NCBI GenBank assembly: GCA_016185345.1
Contig: JACPNS010000008.1
Coordinates: forward strand, 1-64,000
Source of the DNA: Solirubrobacterales bacterium
GTDB lineage: Bacteria; Actinomycetota; Thermoleophilia; Solirubrobacterales; JACPNS01
Length of the DNA stretch: 64,000 nucleotides
Reading direction: 5' to 3'
Every line of letters starts with the position of its first letter. Positions within the stretch are counted from its first letter, which is position 1. The translations under genes were made by a program, and so were the position numbers. This document shows positions 34,430-43,281 of the stretch, in pieces. Below the pieces are notes generated by a model. The model was not told the origin of the DNA. It saw only the letters and a list, made by a program, of their open reading frames with translations, and did not search any database.

Positions 34430-34470
34430 CACGTTGTTATCTACATAAGCGACGCTACGGTGACCACGCG

Positions 34471-35244
34471 ATGAGCGACAGCGCCCTCAAGATCACCGAC
34501 CTGAAGAAGAGCTACGACACTGGAGTCGAAGCACTCAAGGGCGTCTCCCTCGAGATCGAGCCGGGCGAATTCTTCGGCCTGCTCGGCCCCAACGGCGCCG
34601 GCAAGTCAACGCTGATCCACTGCAGCACAGGGCTCGCGCAGCCGACCTCCGGCCAGATCGAGATCTTCGGACACGACGCGATCGATCACTACAAGGAAGC
34701 GCGCATGGCCGTCGGCCTGGCGCCGCAGGACCTGAACCTCGACTGGTTCCTCACGCTCGAAGAGTCGCTTGACTACCACGGCGGCTACTTCGGGATGCCC
34801 AAGAAGGAGCGCGAGGAGCGCACGGCCGAACTGCTCGAGACCTTCTCGCTGAGCGAGAAGCGCCACGAACGCACGCGCACGCTCTCGGGCGGAATGAAGC
34901 GCAGACTGATCCTCGCTCGCGCTCTGATGCATCGCCCGCCGCTGCTGATCCTCGACGAGCCGACTGCTGGCGTTGACGTGGAATTGCGATTGGAGCTCTG
35001 GCACTATTGCCAGAAGATCAACGAAGAAGGCACGACGATCCTGCTGACGACCCACTATCTTGAAGAAGCCGAGCAGCTCTGCAGCCGCATCGCCTTCATC
35101 AATGAGGGCGAGATCGTGGCCTCCGGCACTAACGCGGAAGTCGCGGAGCGCTTCGGCACGTCGTCGCTTGAGGATGCGTACCTCGCGCTCGTCGGGCGCA
35201 AGGAGCTCTCACGCGCCAAGGTCGAGGACGAGGACGAGCTTTGA
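34471..35244 (+). CDS. ABC exporter ATPase (intact copy)
   Basis: 257 residues, start MSDSALKITDLKKSY. Walker A GPNGAGKST near 40, Q-loop LAPQDLNLDW, signature LSGGMKRR, Walker B LLILDEPTAGVD and switch TTHYLEEAEQL. DrrA/CcmA-like export ATPase. The adjoining permease overlaps by 4 bp. A rearranged fragment of this gene lies at 32276-32411, which shows local duplication. The acidic tail EDEDEL is unusual. Confidence 0.92.
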   Translation: MSDSALKITDLKKSYDTGVEALKGVSLEIEPGEFFGLLGPNGAGKSTLIHCSTGLAQPTSGQIEIFGHDAIDHYKEARMAVGLAPQDLNLDWFLTLEESLDYHGGYFGMPKKEREERTAELLETFSLSEKRHERTRTLSGGMKRRLILARALMHRPPLLILDEPTAGVDVELRLELWHYCQKINEEGTTILLTTHYLEEAEQLCSRIAFINEGEIVASGTNAEVAERFGTSSLEDAYLALVGRKELSRAKVEDEDEL

Positions 35245-36008
35245 CCGCCGATCAGATCCGCTTCTTCTCGCTGATCCGGCGCGAGGTCAACCGCTTCATG
35301 AAGATCAAGCGGCAGACCCTTGGCGCGCCGCTGCTCGAAACGTTCCTCTACATCTCGGTCTTCGGCGCGGCGCTCGGTTCGCGCATCGACAAGCTGCAGG
35401 GCGTGGACTACGTCGTCTACATCATCCCCGGCCTGATCATGATGGCCTGGGTCACGAATGCCTTTGCGAACAGCTCCTCGTCGTTGATGCAGCAGAAGTT
35501 CCAGCGCTCGATCGACGATCAGCTCTCTTCGCCGGCCTCACCGATGGAGCTTCTGCTCGGATTCTCGCTCGGCGGATTCCTGCGCGGCGGGATCGTCGCG
35601 ACGATCACGTTCATCGTCTCGTCGTTCCTTGTTGACCTGCCGGTCGAGCATCCGTTCTTGCTGATCGTCACCTTCATCTTGATCGGTTTCTTCTTCTCGC
35701 AGCTGGGCGTGCTGATCGGCCTTCGCGCTGAGCAGTTCGATGACGTCGCCTTCGCGCAGACCTTCATCCTTCAGCCGCTGATCTTTCTGGGCGGGATCTT
35801 CTACTCGGTCGCGCTGCTTCCCGAGCCCTTCCGCACGCTCAGCCAGTTCAACCCGATCTACTACATGATCAGCCTCGTGCGATACGGGTTCCTCGGGTTC
35901 TCAGACACAAATATCGCGCTGTCGTTCGGCGTGTTGTTCGCGGTGGCCGGGGCGCTCTTTGCGTTCAACTACCGGTTGTTCAAGCGCGGATACAAGCTGC
36001 GCGCCTAG
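35241..36008 (+). CDS. ABC-2 type permease
   Basis: 255 residues from a TTG that overlaps the ATPase stop (TTGA). Six helices, with VTNAFANSSSSLMQQKFQRSIDDQLSSPASPMELLLGF and FILQPLIFLGGIFYSVALLPEPFRTLSQFNPIYYM, the classic ABC2_membrane (DrrB/NodJ) signature. Forms the exporter with the upstream ATPase. The stop codon shares the bases CTAG (36005-36008) with the stop of the convergent acyl-CoA ligase gene, so there is no spacer. Confidence 0.9.
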   Translation: MTADQIRFFSLIRREVNRFMKIKRQTLGAPLLETFLYISVFGAALGSRIDKLQGVDYVVYIIPGLIMMAWVTNAFANSSSSLMQQKFQRSIDDQLSSPASPMELLLGFSLGGFLRGGIVATITFIVSSFLVDLPVEHPFLLIVTFILIGFFFSQLGVLIGLRAEQFDDVAFAQTFILQPLIFLGGIFYSVALLPEPFRTLSQFNPIYYMISLVRYGFLGFSDTNIALSFGVLFAVAGALFAFNYRLFKRGYKLRA

Positions 36009-37840
36009 GCGTAAAAGCCCTCAAGCACGTCGCTGTTGTGCTCCTCGATCACCTTGCGCTTCATCTTCATGCTCGGGGTGATCTCGCCTTCCTCGATCGT
36101 CAGGTCGCGTTCGAGGATGTGGAACTGCTTGACCTGCTCCCAGGGGTTGAGCTTCTTGTTGAGCTCCTTGATCTGGCCTTCGATCACTGCGTGGATCTCT
36201 GGTGACGTGACGACCTCGGTGTAGGACTTGCCGGCCATGCCGTTGCCCTCTGCCCAGAGCGCAATGGAGTCCGGATCCAGGCTGATCAGGGCGGAGACAA
36301 ACTTGCGCTGAGCGCCGTGGACCATGATCTGGCTGACCAGCGGGCTGATGCCCTTGAAGAGACCTTCGATGTGAGTCGGCGCGACGTACTTGCCGCCGGA
36401 GGTCTTGAAGAGGTCCTTCTTGCGGTCGGTGATGCGAACGAAGCCCTCTGCATCGACCTCGCCGATGTCGCCGGTGGCCATCCAACCGTCGCCGACGAGC
36501 GCCTCGGCAGTTTCGGCAGGGAGTCCGTGGTAGCCCTTCATCACGCCGGGGCTGCGCATCAGGATCTCGCCGTCGCCGGCAATCTTCAGCTCGGTGCCGG
36601 AGACCGGGCGACCGACCGAACCCAACTTGAAGCCGTCGGGAGTGTTGACCACCGAGGCCGCTGAGGTCTCGGTCATGCCGTAGCCCTCGAGGATCAGGAG
36701 TCCGGCGGCGTGGAACCACTCGGCAATATCGACCGACAGCGGCGCTGAGCCGGATACGAAGAAGCGGATGCGGCCACCGAAGCGCTCGCGCACCTTGGAA
36801 AACACGAGCTTGTCGGCGAGGGCGTTCTGGATCGCGAGCTGCGGCGGCACCGTCTTGCCTTCGCGCTTGAGCCGCGAGACCTTGATGCCGACTCCGAAGG
36901 CCCATTTGAAGAGCTTCTCTTTGGCCCCACCCTCTTCCTCGATCATTGCCACCACGTTTCCGTGGGCCTTCTCGAAGATGCGCGGTGCTGCGCCCATGAA
37001 GGTCGGGCGGATGATCGCGAGGTTCGGGACGATGTTCGGCACGCGCCCATCCACGTAGGTGGTGAAACCGATCTCCAGCTGGGCGACGATCAGGAACTTT
37101 CCGAAGGCGTGCGCAAGCGGGAGCCAGAGAAACTGGACGTCTGCGTCGCTGAGGATGCCTGCGCAGCCGAGTGCCGCGCCGGTGTAGCTCCATCCGTCGT
37201 GACTGAGGCGAACACCCTTCGGGCGGCCGGTCGTGCCAGAGGTGTAGATAAGCGTTGCGATCGACTCCGGCGTCAGCTCGGCGATGCGTTCGTCGATCAC
37301 GGTCGGATCGGTGGCGATGCGTTCCGCGCCGAGGCGTTCGAGTTCCTCGAGCGAGATCACCCAGTCGCCGTCGGTCTCACCGGTGAATGCGATGACCTTC
37401 GTCACCTGCGGCAGGTTGTCCCGTTGCTCGCGCAGTTTCGCGATCTGCTCGTCGTCTTCGGCGAAGGCAACTACCGAGGCCGAGTCGGAGAGGATGTAGG
37501 CGACGTCGTCAGGGATCGTGGACGGGTAGACCGTGGTGGTCGTGCCGCCGGCCATGTTGATTGCGAAGTCGGCGAGGACCCACTCGTAGCGCGTGCCGGA
37601 GATGATCGCAACGCACTGCTCAAGTCCGACGCCCAGAGCGATCAGGCCCGCGGCGAGGTTGTTTGTGCGCTCGCCTACTTCAGCCCAGGTGAGCGACTGC
37701 CAGTTTTCGTCGACATCGGGGAATTTGAAGGCGACCTTGTCGGGCGTGTTCTCGACTCGGCGCTGGAACATCGCGGCGACCGTCGGGGGCCGACTGTCGA
37801 GTTTCATTTGCTGATGGCGGGTCAGTTCCGGGGCAGTCAT
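36005..37840 (-). CDS. Long-chain acyl-CoA synthetase (AMP-forming, FadD15-like)
   Basis: 611 residues from the ATG at 37840. AMP-binding motif YTSGTTGRPKGVRLSH (near residue 185), A5 region EGYGMTET, and A8 region GDIGEVDAEGFVRITDRKKDLFKTSGGKYV are all clear. Activates a fatty acid to acyl-AMP and then to acyl-CoA. The length and the C-terminal LTIEEGEITPSMKMKRKVIEEH fit the FadD15-type ligases of Actinobacteria. Could feed acyl-CoA to the WS/DGAT-like proteins, though it is 30 kb away. The long in-frame upstream part is not family-like. Confidence 0.93.
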   Translation of the reverse strand: MTAPELTRHQQMKLDSRPPTVAAMFQRRVENTPDKVAFKFPDVDENWQSLTWAEVGERTNNLAAGLIALGVGLEQCVAIISGTRYEWVLADFAINMAGGTTTTVYPSTIPDDVAYILSDSASVVAFAEDDEQIAKLREQRDNLPQVTKVIAFTGETDGDWVISLEELERLGAERIATDPTVIDERIAELTPESIATLIYTSGTTGRPKGVRLSHDGWSYTGAALGCAGILSDADVQFLWLPLAHAFGKFLIVAQLEIGFTTYVDGRVPNIVPNLAIIRPTFMGAAPRIFEKAHGNVVAMIEEEGGAKEKLFKWAFGVGIKVSRLKREGKTVPPQLAIQNALADKLVFSKVRERFGGRIRFFVSGSAPLSVDIAEWFHAAGLLILEGYGMTETSAASVVNTPDGFKLGSVGRPVSGTELKIAGDGEILMRSPGVMKGYHGLPAETAEALVGDGWMATGDIGEVDAEGFVRITDRKKDLFKTSGGKYVAPTHIEGLFKGISPLVSQIMVHGAQRKFVSALISLDPDSIALWAEGNGMAGKSYTEVVTSPEIHAVIEGQIKELNKKLNPWEQVKQFHILERDLTIEEGEITPSMKMKRKVIEEHNSDVLEGFYA

Positions 37841-37938
37841 TGGGGATATGCACTTTCGGTCCGGTGGGAGTAGAAGATGGACGCGGAAATTTAGTGGAGA
37901 AAAGCCACAGGGCGCCCATTTGAAGTAGTTTCTGCCGG

Positions 37939-39408
37939 ATGGAGACACGGATGTTGATCGGCGGCGAGTTGGTCCCCGGTGAGGGGGCTGTACTCGCGGT
38001 CGAGAACCCCTTCACCGAGCAGGAGTTCACGCAGCTTGCCGTCGCGTCTACCGAGCAGATCAACGCGGCGATTTCGGCTGCGCGCGAGGCAAGTGTTGGC
38101 TGGGGAGGTATGCCCGCCGGCGAGCGCGGCGAGCTGCTGAAAGAAGTGGCCGCGGGACTGCGCGAGCGCACCGACGAACTGGCCGAACTGATGACCCACG
38201 AGGGCGGCAAGCCGCTGGTCGAGAACCGCGACGAGGTCGGCTGGACTGCCGCAGCATTTGATTACTACGCCGAGATCGGTCGATCAAGCGCAGGCACGGT
38301 GATCCCGCCGATCGAATCAACGCAACTGGCGCTTGTTCTGAAGGAGCCGCTCGGCGTCGTCGCCTGCATCGTGCCGTGGAACTATCCCCTGCTACTGCTT
38401 GCCTGGAAGCTGGCGCCGGCGCTCGCTGCCGGCAACGCGATCGTTGCCAAGCCGAGCGAGTTGACTCCGCTCTCCACTTTGGCGCTCGCACCATTGTTCG
38501 AGAGCTTCCCGCCCGGCGTGATGAACATCCTCGCCGGCGCTGGCGATGTCGGCCAGGCAATGGTCTCAGACGAGCGTGTCGATGGCGTCGCATTCACTGG
38601 TTCGGTCGCGACGGGGATCCGCATCAACGAGATCTGCGCCAAGCGCGTCGCGCGCGTCAACCTGGAGCTCGGGGGCAAGGACCCGTTCATCGTCTGCTCA
38701 GACATCGGCGCCGACGTGGAGATCGCTGCTCGCGGCGGCGCGTGGGCGGCTTACCTGAACTCGGGACAGGTCTGCACGAGCGCCGAGCGTTTCTACGTAA
38801 TGGAGGACGTCTACGACGACTTCGTCAACGCTTTTGTTGAACACACAGGCACGCTGAAGCTCGGCGACCCGATGGTCTCTGACACGGACCTTGGGCCAAT
38901 GGCAAATGCAGTCCAGCGCGACAAGGTTGTCGCGCAACTCGAACAGGCAGTCGGCGCTGGCGCAGAAGTTCTGCGCGGCGGCGAGGCCGTCGGCCATCCG
39001 ACTGGATACTTCTTGACTCCCGCGGTCGTCACCGGCGCGGCAGCGCAGACCGAGCTGCTCAGCGAAGAGACCTTCGGCCCCGTGGCCCCGATCGTTCGGG
39101 TCAAATCGCTCGACGAGGCGATCCAGCTGGCCAACTCAACGCGCTTCGGCCTCGGCGCAAACGTCTACACGCGCGACCTGCGCACCGCGATGCGATGCGT
39201 GCGCGAGATCCGATCGGGCACCGTGTGGATCAACGACCCGCTGACCGACAACGACGCCGGGCCGTTCGGAGGGTTCAAGCAGTCAGGCCTCGGCCGCGAG
39301 CTCGGCCGCGAAGGTCTCGAGGCTTTTCAGGAGACCAAGCACGCGCACATCGAGAGCGTGATCGAGCGCAAGGAGTGGTGGTACCCGTACTCGGAGTACA
39401 GCGGCTGA
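37939..39408 (+). CDS. NAD(P)-dependent aldehyde dehydrogenase
   Basis: 489 residues. VPWNYPLLLLAWKLAPALAAGN (cofactor region), GSVATG Rossmann turn, catalytic Glu in LELGGKDPF, catalytic Cys in NSGQVCTSAERFYV and EETFGPVAPI are present. Similar to betaine/4-aminobutyraldehyde-type ALDHs; the actual aldehyde is unknown. Divergent from the acyl-CoA ligase across a 98 bp gap. Two starts (residues 1 and 5) are possible. Probably cytosolic. Confidence 0.92.
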   Translation: METRMLIGGELVPGEGAVLAVENPFTEQEFTQLAVASTEQINAAISAAREASVGWGGMPAGERGELLKEVAAGLRERTDELAELMTHEGGKPLVENRDEVGWTAAAFDYYAEIGRSSAGTVIPPIESTQLALVLKEPLGVVACIVPWNYPLLLLAWKLAPALAAGNAIVAKPSELTPLSTLALAPLFESFPPGVMNILAGAGDVGQAMVSDERVDGVAFTGSVATGIRINEICAKRVARVNLELGGKDPFIVCSDIGADVEIAARGGAWAAYLNSGQVCTSAERFYVMEDVYDDFVNAFVEHTGTLKLGDPMVSDTDLGPMANAVQRDKVVAQLEQAVGAGAEVLRGGEAVGHPTGYFLTPAVVTGAAAQTELLSEETFGPVAPIVRVKSLDEAIQLANSTRFGLGANVYTRDLRTAMRCVREIRSGTVWINDPLTDNDAGPFGGFKQSGLGRELGREGLEAFQETKHAHIESVIERKEWWYPYSEYSG

Positions 39409-39420
39409 CCGTCGGCCGAG

Positions 39421-39897
39421 CTACTTCACCTTGTACTTCACGTTGACGGCGCCGTTGTCAAATCGGCGTTCGCTCACCAGGTCGAGGGCGAGCACGAGGT
39501 TGATCGGAAGTGCCGGCTTGCCGGCGCCGATGACAACCGGTGCGAGCGTGATCGAGACTTCGTCGATCAATCCCGCCGCAAAGGCCGACGCGGCAAGATT
39601 CGCGCCGCCGATGATGACGTCGGAATCTGCCGACTCCACGAACGCCCGGATTGCTTCAACGTCAAACGACGACCTCAGCTCTGTGCGGGAAGTCCAGACT
39701 TCTTCTAGCGTCGTCGAGTAGACGATCTTGTCCGCACCGCGCCAGATCTGCTGGAAGTCGCGTCCTACTTCAACGAGGTCCGCCATCTCTGGCGGACCCT
39801 CCCCGTCGAGATCCATCGTCTCCCAGACGGCCATCGTCTCGTAGAGCTTGCGGCCGTAGATGTGCGTGCCGACGTCGCGAAAAATGAGTTTCGCCAT
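39421..39897 (-). CDS. RibD/DHFR-like reductase lacking an N-terminal segment
   Basis: 158 residues. Downstream of residue 7 it follows the RibD C-terminal/DHFR-like family: GRKLYETMAVWE, DVIIGGANLAASAFAAGLIDEVSITLAPVVIGAG. Family members have about 35 residues between the MxKLI start and the TYLYGRRMYETM motif, including the substrate/cofactor contacting S-x-DG segment. Here MAKLIF is directly followed by RDVGTHIYGRKLYETM. The reading frame is intact, so a clean in-frame deletion is likely. Activity is doubtful. Confidence 0.75.
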   Translation of the reverse strand: MAKLIFRDVGTHIYGRKLYETMAVWETMDLDGEGPPEMADLVEVGRDFQQIWRGADKIVYSTTLEEVWTSRTELRSSFDVEAIRAFVESADSDVIIGGANLAASAFAAGLIDEVSITLAPVVIGAGKPALPINLVLALDLVSERRFDNGAVNVKYKVK

Positions 39898-39908
39898 GCC
39901 CCGAAGTG

Positions 39909-40133
39909 TTACGAGTCGATCGGCGCGATGAGGATCTGAACCTCATCCCCGTCATCAAGGCCCTCGGCGCTTCGAACCGTCGCCTTCGCTGGGAGCAGAT
40001 ACGTCCCCCGCTTGCGATCGAAGAAGACCGAGGTCACCCACTCGGTCTCGCCGATCCGCGTGCGAACGGCGAGCGCGTGAATGTGTGTGCTTGCTCGCTC
40101 ATTGATCGTCTCTGTACCGTTGAACGATGGCAA
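39909..40133 (-). pseudogene. DUF1905 C-terminal part, probably 5'-truncated
   Basis: About 50 residues match DUF1905: TEWVTSVFFDRKRGTYLLPAKATVRSAEGLDDGDEV. The N-terminal half (a small beta-barrel with a Trp-rich start) is missing and the 5' end runs into the divergent HhH-GPD gene. The only in-frame start is a TTG that overlaps the first 7 bases of that gene. Either a truncated gene or a shortened variant; it sits next to another gene with missing N-terminal sequence. Confidence 0.5.
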
Positions 40134-40696
40134 AGCCCAAGCAGCTCTACTTCACAGACGACGCCGCGGCCAACGCGTTGAACGCGAAAGACCCGATGGC
40201 TCTGCTGATCGGTTTCGTGCTCGACCAACAGGTGACGGTCCCGAAGGCATTTGCGGGACCGCTCGCGATCGAGCAGCGCCTCGGCTCGCTCGACGCCGAC
40301 ACGCTCGCAAGCACCGACCTCGAGCCGATCTTTCGCGAGAAGCCGGCGATCCACCGTTATCCGGGCAACATGGCCAAGCGCGTCCGCGAGCTCGCCGCCC
40401 ATGTGGTCGAGTCCTACGACGGAGATGCCGCGAAGGTCTGGAAAAGCGCAAAGACGCCAGAAGCGCTGCAAGAGAACCTCGAAGCATTGCCCGGCTTTGG
40501 CGAGATGAAGGTGCGATCGATCGCGTCGGTGCTCGCCAAGCAGTACGGAGTGAAGAACGCCGAACCGCTGATTCCCGATCACCCGACGCTCGGCGACATC
40601 GGGTCGTTTGACGAACTACACGAGTACCAAGCGGCAAAGAAGCTGCACAAGAAGGACTGGTACTCGGTCTATGGCAAGGGAAAGAAGAAGGGCTGA
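40127..40696 (+). CDS. HhH-GPD superfamily base-excision repair-like protein
   Basis: 189 residues. PMALLIGFVLDQQVTVPKAFAGP followed by an LPGFGEMKVRSIASVLAKQY helix-hairpin-helix places it in the HhH-GPD glycosylase fold, as annotated in many Actinobacteria. The hairpin GFGEMK replaces the usual GxGxxTA, and a catalytic Asp is not obvious; the end is Lys-rich (KGKKKG). May bind damaged DNA or be a divergent glycosylase. Its start overlaps the DUF1905 remnant on the other strand. Confidence 0.8.
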   Translation: MAKPKQLYFTDDAAANALNAKDPMALLIGFVLDQQVTVPKAFAGPLAIEQRLGSLDADTLASTDLEPIFREKPAIHRYPGNMAKRVRELAAHVVESYDGDAAKVWKSAKTPEALQENLEALPGFGEMKVRSIASVLAKQYGVKNAEPLIPDHPTLGDIGSFDELHEYQAAKKLHKKDWYSVYGKGKKKG

Positions 40697-40699
40697 GCT

Positions 40700-41338
40700 G
40701 TGGGTCTCTACGACAGGTTGTTTGCGAGTCAGTACGACCGCTTCCTCGCACTCGCCGAGCGCGACGGTCTTGCCGCGCGGCGCGCGGAGCTTCTGGGCGA
40801 CGCGCGCGGTCGCGTGCTTGAGGTCGGCGCCGGCACCGGCCTGAACCTCGACTACTACCCGGCGACGCTCGACCGCCTGGTGATGACTGAACCGAGCGAG
40901 CCGATGGCCAGGCGAATGAAGGAGCGCGCCGCGCAGAGTCCACTGAATCCGGAAATCGTGATCGCCCCCGCCGAGAAGCTTCCCTTCGAGGACGACAGCT
41001 TCGACACTGTGATCGGCACGCTTGTGCTCTGCACAGTGCCCGATCCCGAAGCGACGCTCGCTGAACTCAGGCGCGTGCTCGCTCCAGGCGGCCAGCTTCT
41101 GCTGATGGAACACGTTCGCTCTGAGTCGCCGGATCGCGCCAAGTGGCAGGACCGACTTGAGACGCCTTGGCGCTTGTACGGGAACGGTTGCTACTGCAAC
41201 CGCGACACGGTTTCGATCGTCGAAGCCGCCGGGTTTTCCTGGGAGGATCTGCAGCACGGAACGGTCCCACACGCGCCGCCGATCGTCAGACCGCTGATCC
41301 AGGGCCGCGCCGTTATGATGATTCAGAATGAATCATGA
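40700..41338 (+). CDS. Class I SAM-dependent methyltransferase
   Basis: 212 residues from a GTG 3 bp after the previous stop. Motif I VLEVGAGTGLNLDYY (near 38), an acidic motif II region (MTEPSEPMARR), motif III PFEDDSFDTVIGTLVLCTVPDPE and PGGQLLLMEHV are standard for Methyltransf_11 proteins (UbiE/Arsenite-type methylase-like). Substrate unknown. Its end overlaps the next start by 11 bp. Confidence 0.9.
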   Translation: MGLYDRLFASQYDRFLALAERDGLAARRAELLGDARGRVLEVGAGTGLNLDYYPATLDRLVMTEPSEPMARRMKERAAQSPLNPEIVIAPAEKLPFEDDSFDTVIGTLVLCTVPDPEATLAELRRVLAPGGQLLLMEHVRSESPDRAKWQDRLETPWRLYGNGCYCNRDTVSIVEAAGFSWEDLQHGTVPHAPPIVRPLIQGRAVMMIQNES

Positions 41339-42107
41339 GGTGAAATTTTACGGCTTCAGCGGGTCTCACCCCTGCGAAGCCGTCTGCACCGCCGCCGCCT
41401 ACAAGGGTCTCGACTTTCAGAAGGTCGAGGTGCCGCCAGCGCTGCACCGAATCATCATGCGCGTGATGTTCGGCGGTGACCGCGTTCCGGCGGCGAAGCT
41501 CGACGGGCGCAAGGTGCAGGGCACGAGTCAGATATTTCAGGCGCTCGACGAGCTCGTTTCCGAACGGCCGCTGTTTCCAGCCGATCCGGCCGAGCGCGAA
41601 CGGGTGGTCGCGGCGGAGCAGTGGGGCGAGGGGGAGTTTCAAGACATCGGCCGACGGCTGATCTGGGCGCACCTCTCGCGCAGCCCGGGAACCGTCAAGG
41701 CCTGGATTGGAAGTTCGAACCGCAAGGGCTTGATGCGCACGATCAAAGTCGCTCTCGCGCCGTCCGTTTCGCATGTCGCGAAGTTCGCCAACGGCGCGAC
41801 CGACGAACAGGTGCAGAAGGACCTGAACGCCCTGCCGGGCCTGCTCGATCAGGTGGATGCGCTGATCGCCGAAGGCGTGATCGGAGGCGAAGAGCCCAAC
41901 GCCGCCGACTTCCAGATCTTCTCCTCGGTCGCGATGTGGGCGAACATGCGTGACATTCGCCCGGCGATCAAGGATCGGCCCTGCGGCATCGCCGCCGCGA
42001 GACTCTTCCCGCAGTACAAGGGCGTCGTCCCCACTGGACTATTGCCCGAGTCCTGGTTCGCGAACCTCAAAGCCGCCAGAGAGAACGACCTAGTCTCCCC
42101 CGCATGA
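41328..42107 (+). CDS. Glutathione S-transferase-like protein
   Basis: 259 residues. N-terminal thioredoxin-like region with FSGSHPCEAVCTAAAYKGLDFQKVEVP, followed by VPAAKLDGRKVQGTSQIFQALDE (the cis-Pro and the Ser of the GST thiol-binding site), then an alpha-helical C-terminal domain. Actinobacteria usually lack glutathione, so another thiol or a binding role is likely. Overlaps the SDR gene by 4 bp (ATGA). Confidence 0.8.
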   Translation: MNHEVKFYGFSGSHPCEAVCTAAAYKGLDFQKVEVPPALHRIIMRVMFGGDRVPAAKLDGRKVQGTSQIFQALDELVSERPLFPADPAERERVVAAEQWGEGEFQDIGRRLIWAHLSRSPGTVKAWIGSSNRKGLMRTIKVALAPSVSHVAKFANGATDEQVQKDLNALPGLLDQVDALIAEGVIGGEEPNAADFQIFSSVAMWANMRDIRPAIKDRPCGIAAARLFPQYKGVVPTGLLPESWFANLKAARENDLVSPA

Positions 42108-42886
42108 TTGCACTCGTAACTGGAGCCGGAAGCGGCATTGGAAATCGTCTCGCTGAACTGATGCTCACCCGTGGGGATCAGGTGATTGCGCTCGACGTGA
42201 AGTTCACCGACGCCGCCCGCGAAGGCCTGCAGAAGATCGGCCCGGCCGTTCACTTCGAAGAAGTTGACGTGCGCGACGGAGCCGCCGTGAACGCAGCCGT
42301 CGAGGCCGGCATTGCCGCCATTGGCGCGCCGAGGCTTGTCGTCAACAGCGCGGGCGTCGTGATCGCGGTGCCCTTTGAAGAAACTGACGAAGAGGCATTC
42401 CGCCGCGTCGTGGACATCAACCTCTACGGCTCGCGCAACGTCGCCGCCGCGACGCTCCCGCACCTGAAGAACGGCGGCCACCTCGTGCTGATCGCCTCGC
42501 TCGCTGGTTTTGTCGCCAACTACGGCTACTCGGCGTACTGCTCGAGCAAGTTCGGCGTGGTCGGGCTCGCAGAAGTGCTGCGTCTTGAGCAGAAGCCGAG
42601 CGGCGTTGCGGTTTCAGTCGTTGCGCCGCCTGAGGTGATGACGCCAATGGTCGATGAGGAGCGCCGCAGCGGTTCAAGGATCACGGGCGAGCTGAAACAA
42701 TTCGCAGGCAGCATGGAGCTGGAGCCTGCCGCCAAGGCCATTCTCGACGGGATCGACGGCGGCGGCTTCCTGATCATCCCGACCGTGCGCGGCCGATCGA
42801 CCCGCTTGCTCAACCGACTCACACCCCTGAAGGTCACCCACCTGATCAGCGACCGCATGCTGAGCAAAGCTTCAAAGAACGGCTGA
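42104..42886 (+). CDS. Short-chain dehydrogenase/reductase
   Basis: 260 residues, classical SDR. Cofactor loop TGAGSGIG at 6-13, NSAGV, and the catalytic Ser...Tyr...Lys as ASLAGFVANYGYSAYCSSKFG. Probably NAD(P)-dependent oxidation of an alcohol; substrate unknown. Coupled to the GST-like gene by overlapping start and stop codons, so they may share a pathway. Confidence 0.9.
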   Translation: MIALVTGAGSGIGNRLAELMLTRGDQVIALDVKFTDAAREGLQKIGPAVHFEEVDVRDGAAVNAAVEAGIAAIGAPRLVVNSAGVVIAVPFEETDEEAFRRVVDINLYGSRNVAAATLPHLKNGGHLVLIASLAGFVANYGYSAYCSSKFGVVGLAEVLRLEQKPSGVAVSVVAPPEVMTPMVDEERRSGSRITGELKQFAGSMELEPAAKAILDGIDGGGFLIIPTVRGRSTRLLNRLTPLKVTHLISDRMLSKASKNG

Positions 42887-42923
42887 CCTAAAGCCTGCGT
42901 GCAGTCGCGCCGAAAACTGACGT

Positions 42924-43274
42924 ATGAACCAGCCGCAGTTCATCGCACCAACGGGCGTTCAGACGCCGCAGGAAAAGATCGAGGCGCGCACCGTCGTGGT
43001 CGCGTTCTTCTCGCCGCTTGTCTTCGCGTTCGTTTACTTCTTCTGGCTGGCGCTTGACGATCCGCCGCTGCCGATCCTTGCGCTGCTCATCTGCATCTCG
43101 AGCTTCGTGGTCGGCGTCGCCGCAGCCACATCAATCCTTCGCACCCAGGGCGTGCCGCTGATCGTCGCGGTGCTTGTCGGGATCGTCGCCGTGCCGATCA
43201 TGTTGATCGCCGCGAGCTTTGTGGTGATCGCCTTCGCCTTCATGCTCGGCGGGCTGATCGACTCGATCTTCTGA
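42924..43274 (+). CDS. Small membrane protein of unknown function
   Basis: 116 residues with a polar 20-residue N-terminus and three hydrophobic segments (about 24-43, 48-68 and 74-110, the last perhaps two). No motif recognised. The ATG is 37 bp after the SDR stop. Convergent with dinB 7 bp downstream. Confidence 0.7.
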   Translation: MNQPQFIAPTGVQTPQEKIEARTVVVAFFSPLVFAFVYFFWLALDDPPLPILALLICISSFVVGVAAATSILRTQGVPLIVAVLVGIVAVPIMLIAASFVVIAFAFMLGGLIDSIF

Positions 43275-43281
43275 GGCCGCG

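Noticed and set aside
34070-34432. N-terminal extension of the SulP frame
   Set aside because: Arg/Pro-rich, antisense-like and overlaps arsR on the same strand in another frame; conserved SulP sequence starts after 34069.
36021-37193. 390-codon minus-strand frame within the acyl-CoA ligase gene
   Set aside because: Shifted frame with Arg/Pro-rich nonsense; the true ligase frame covers the same bases.
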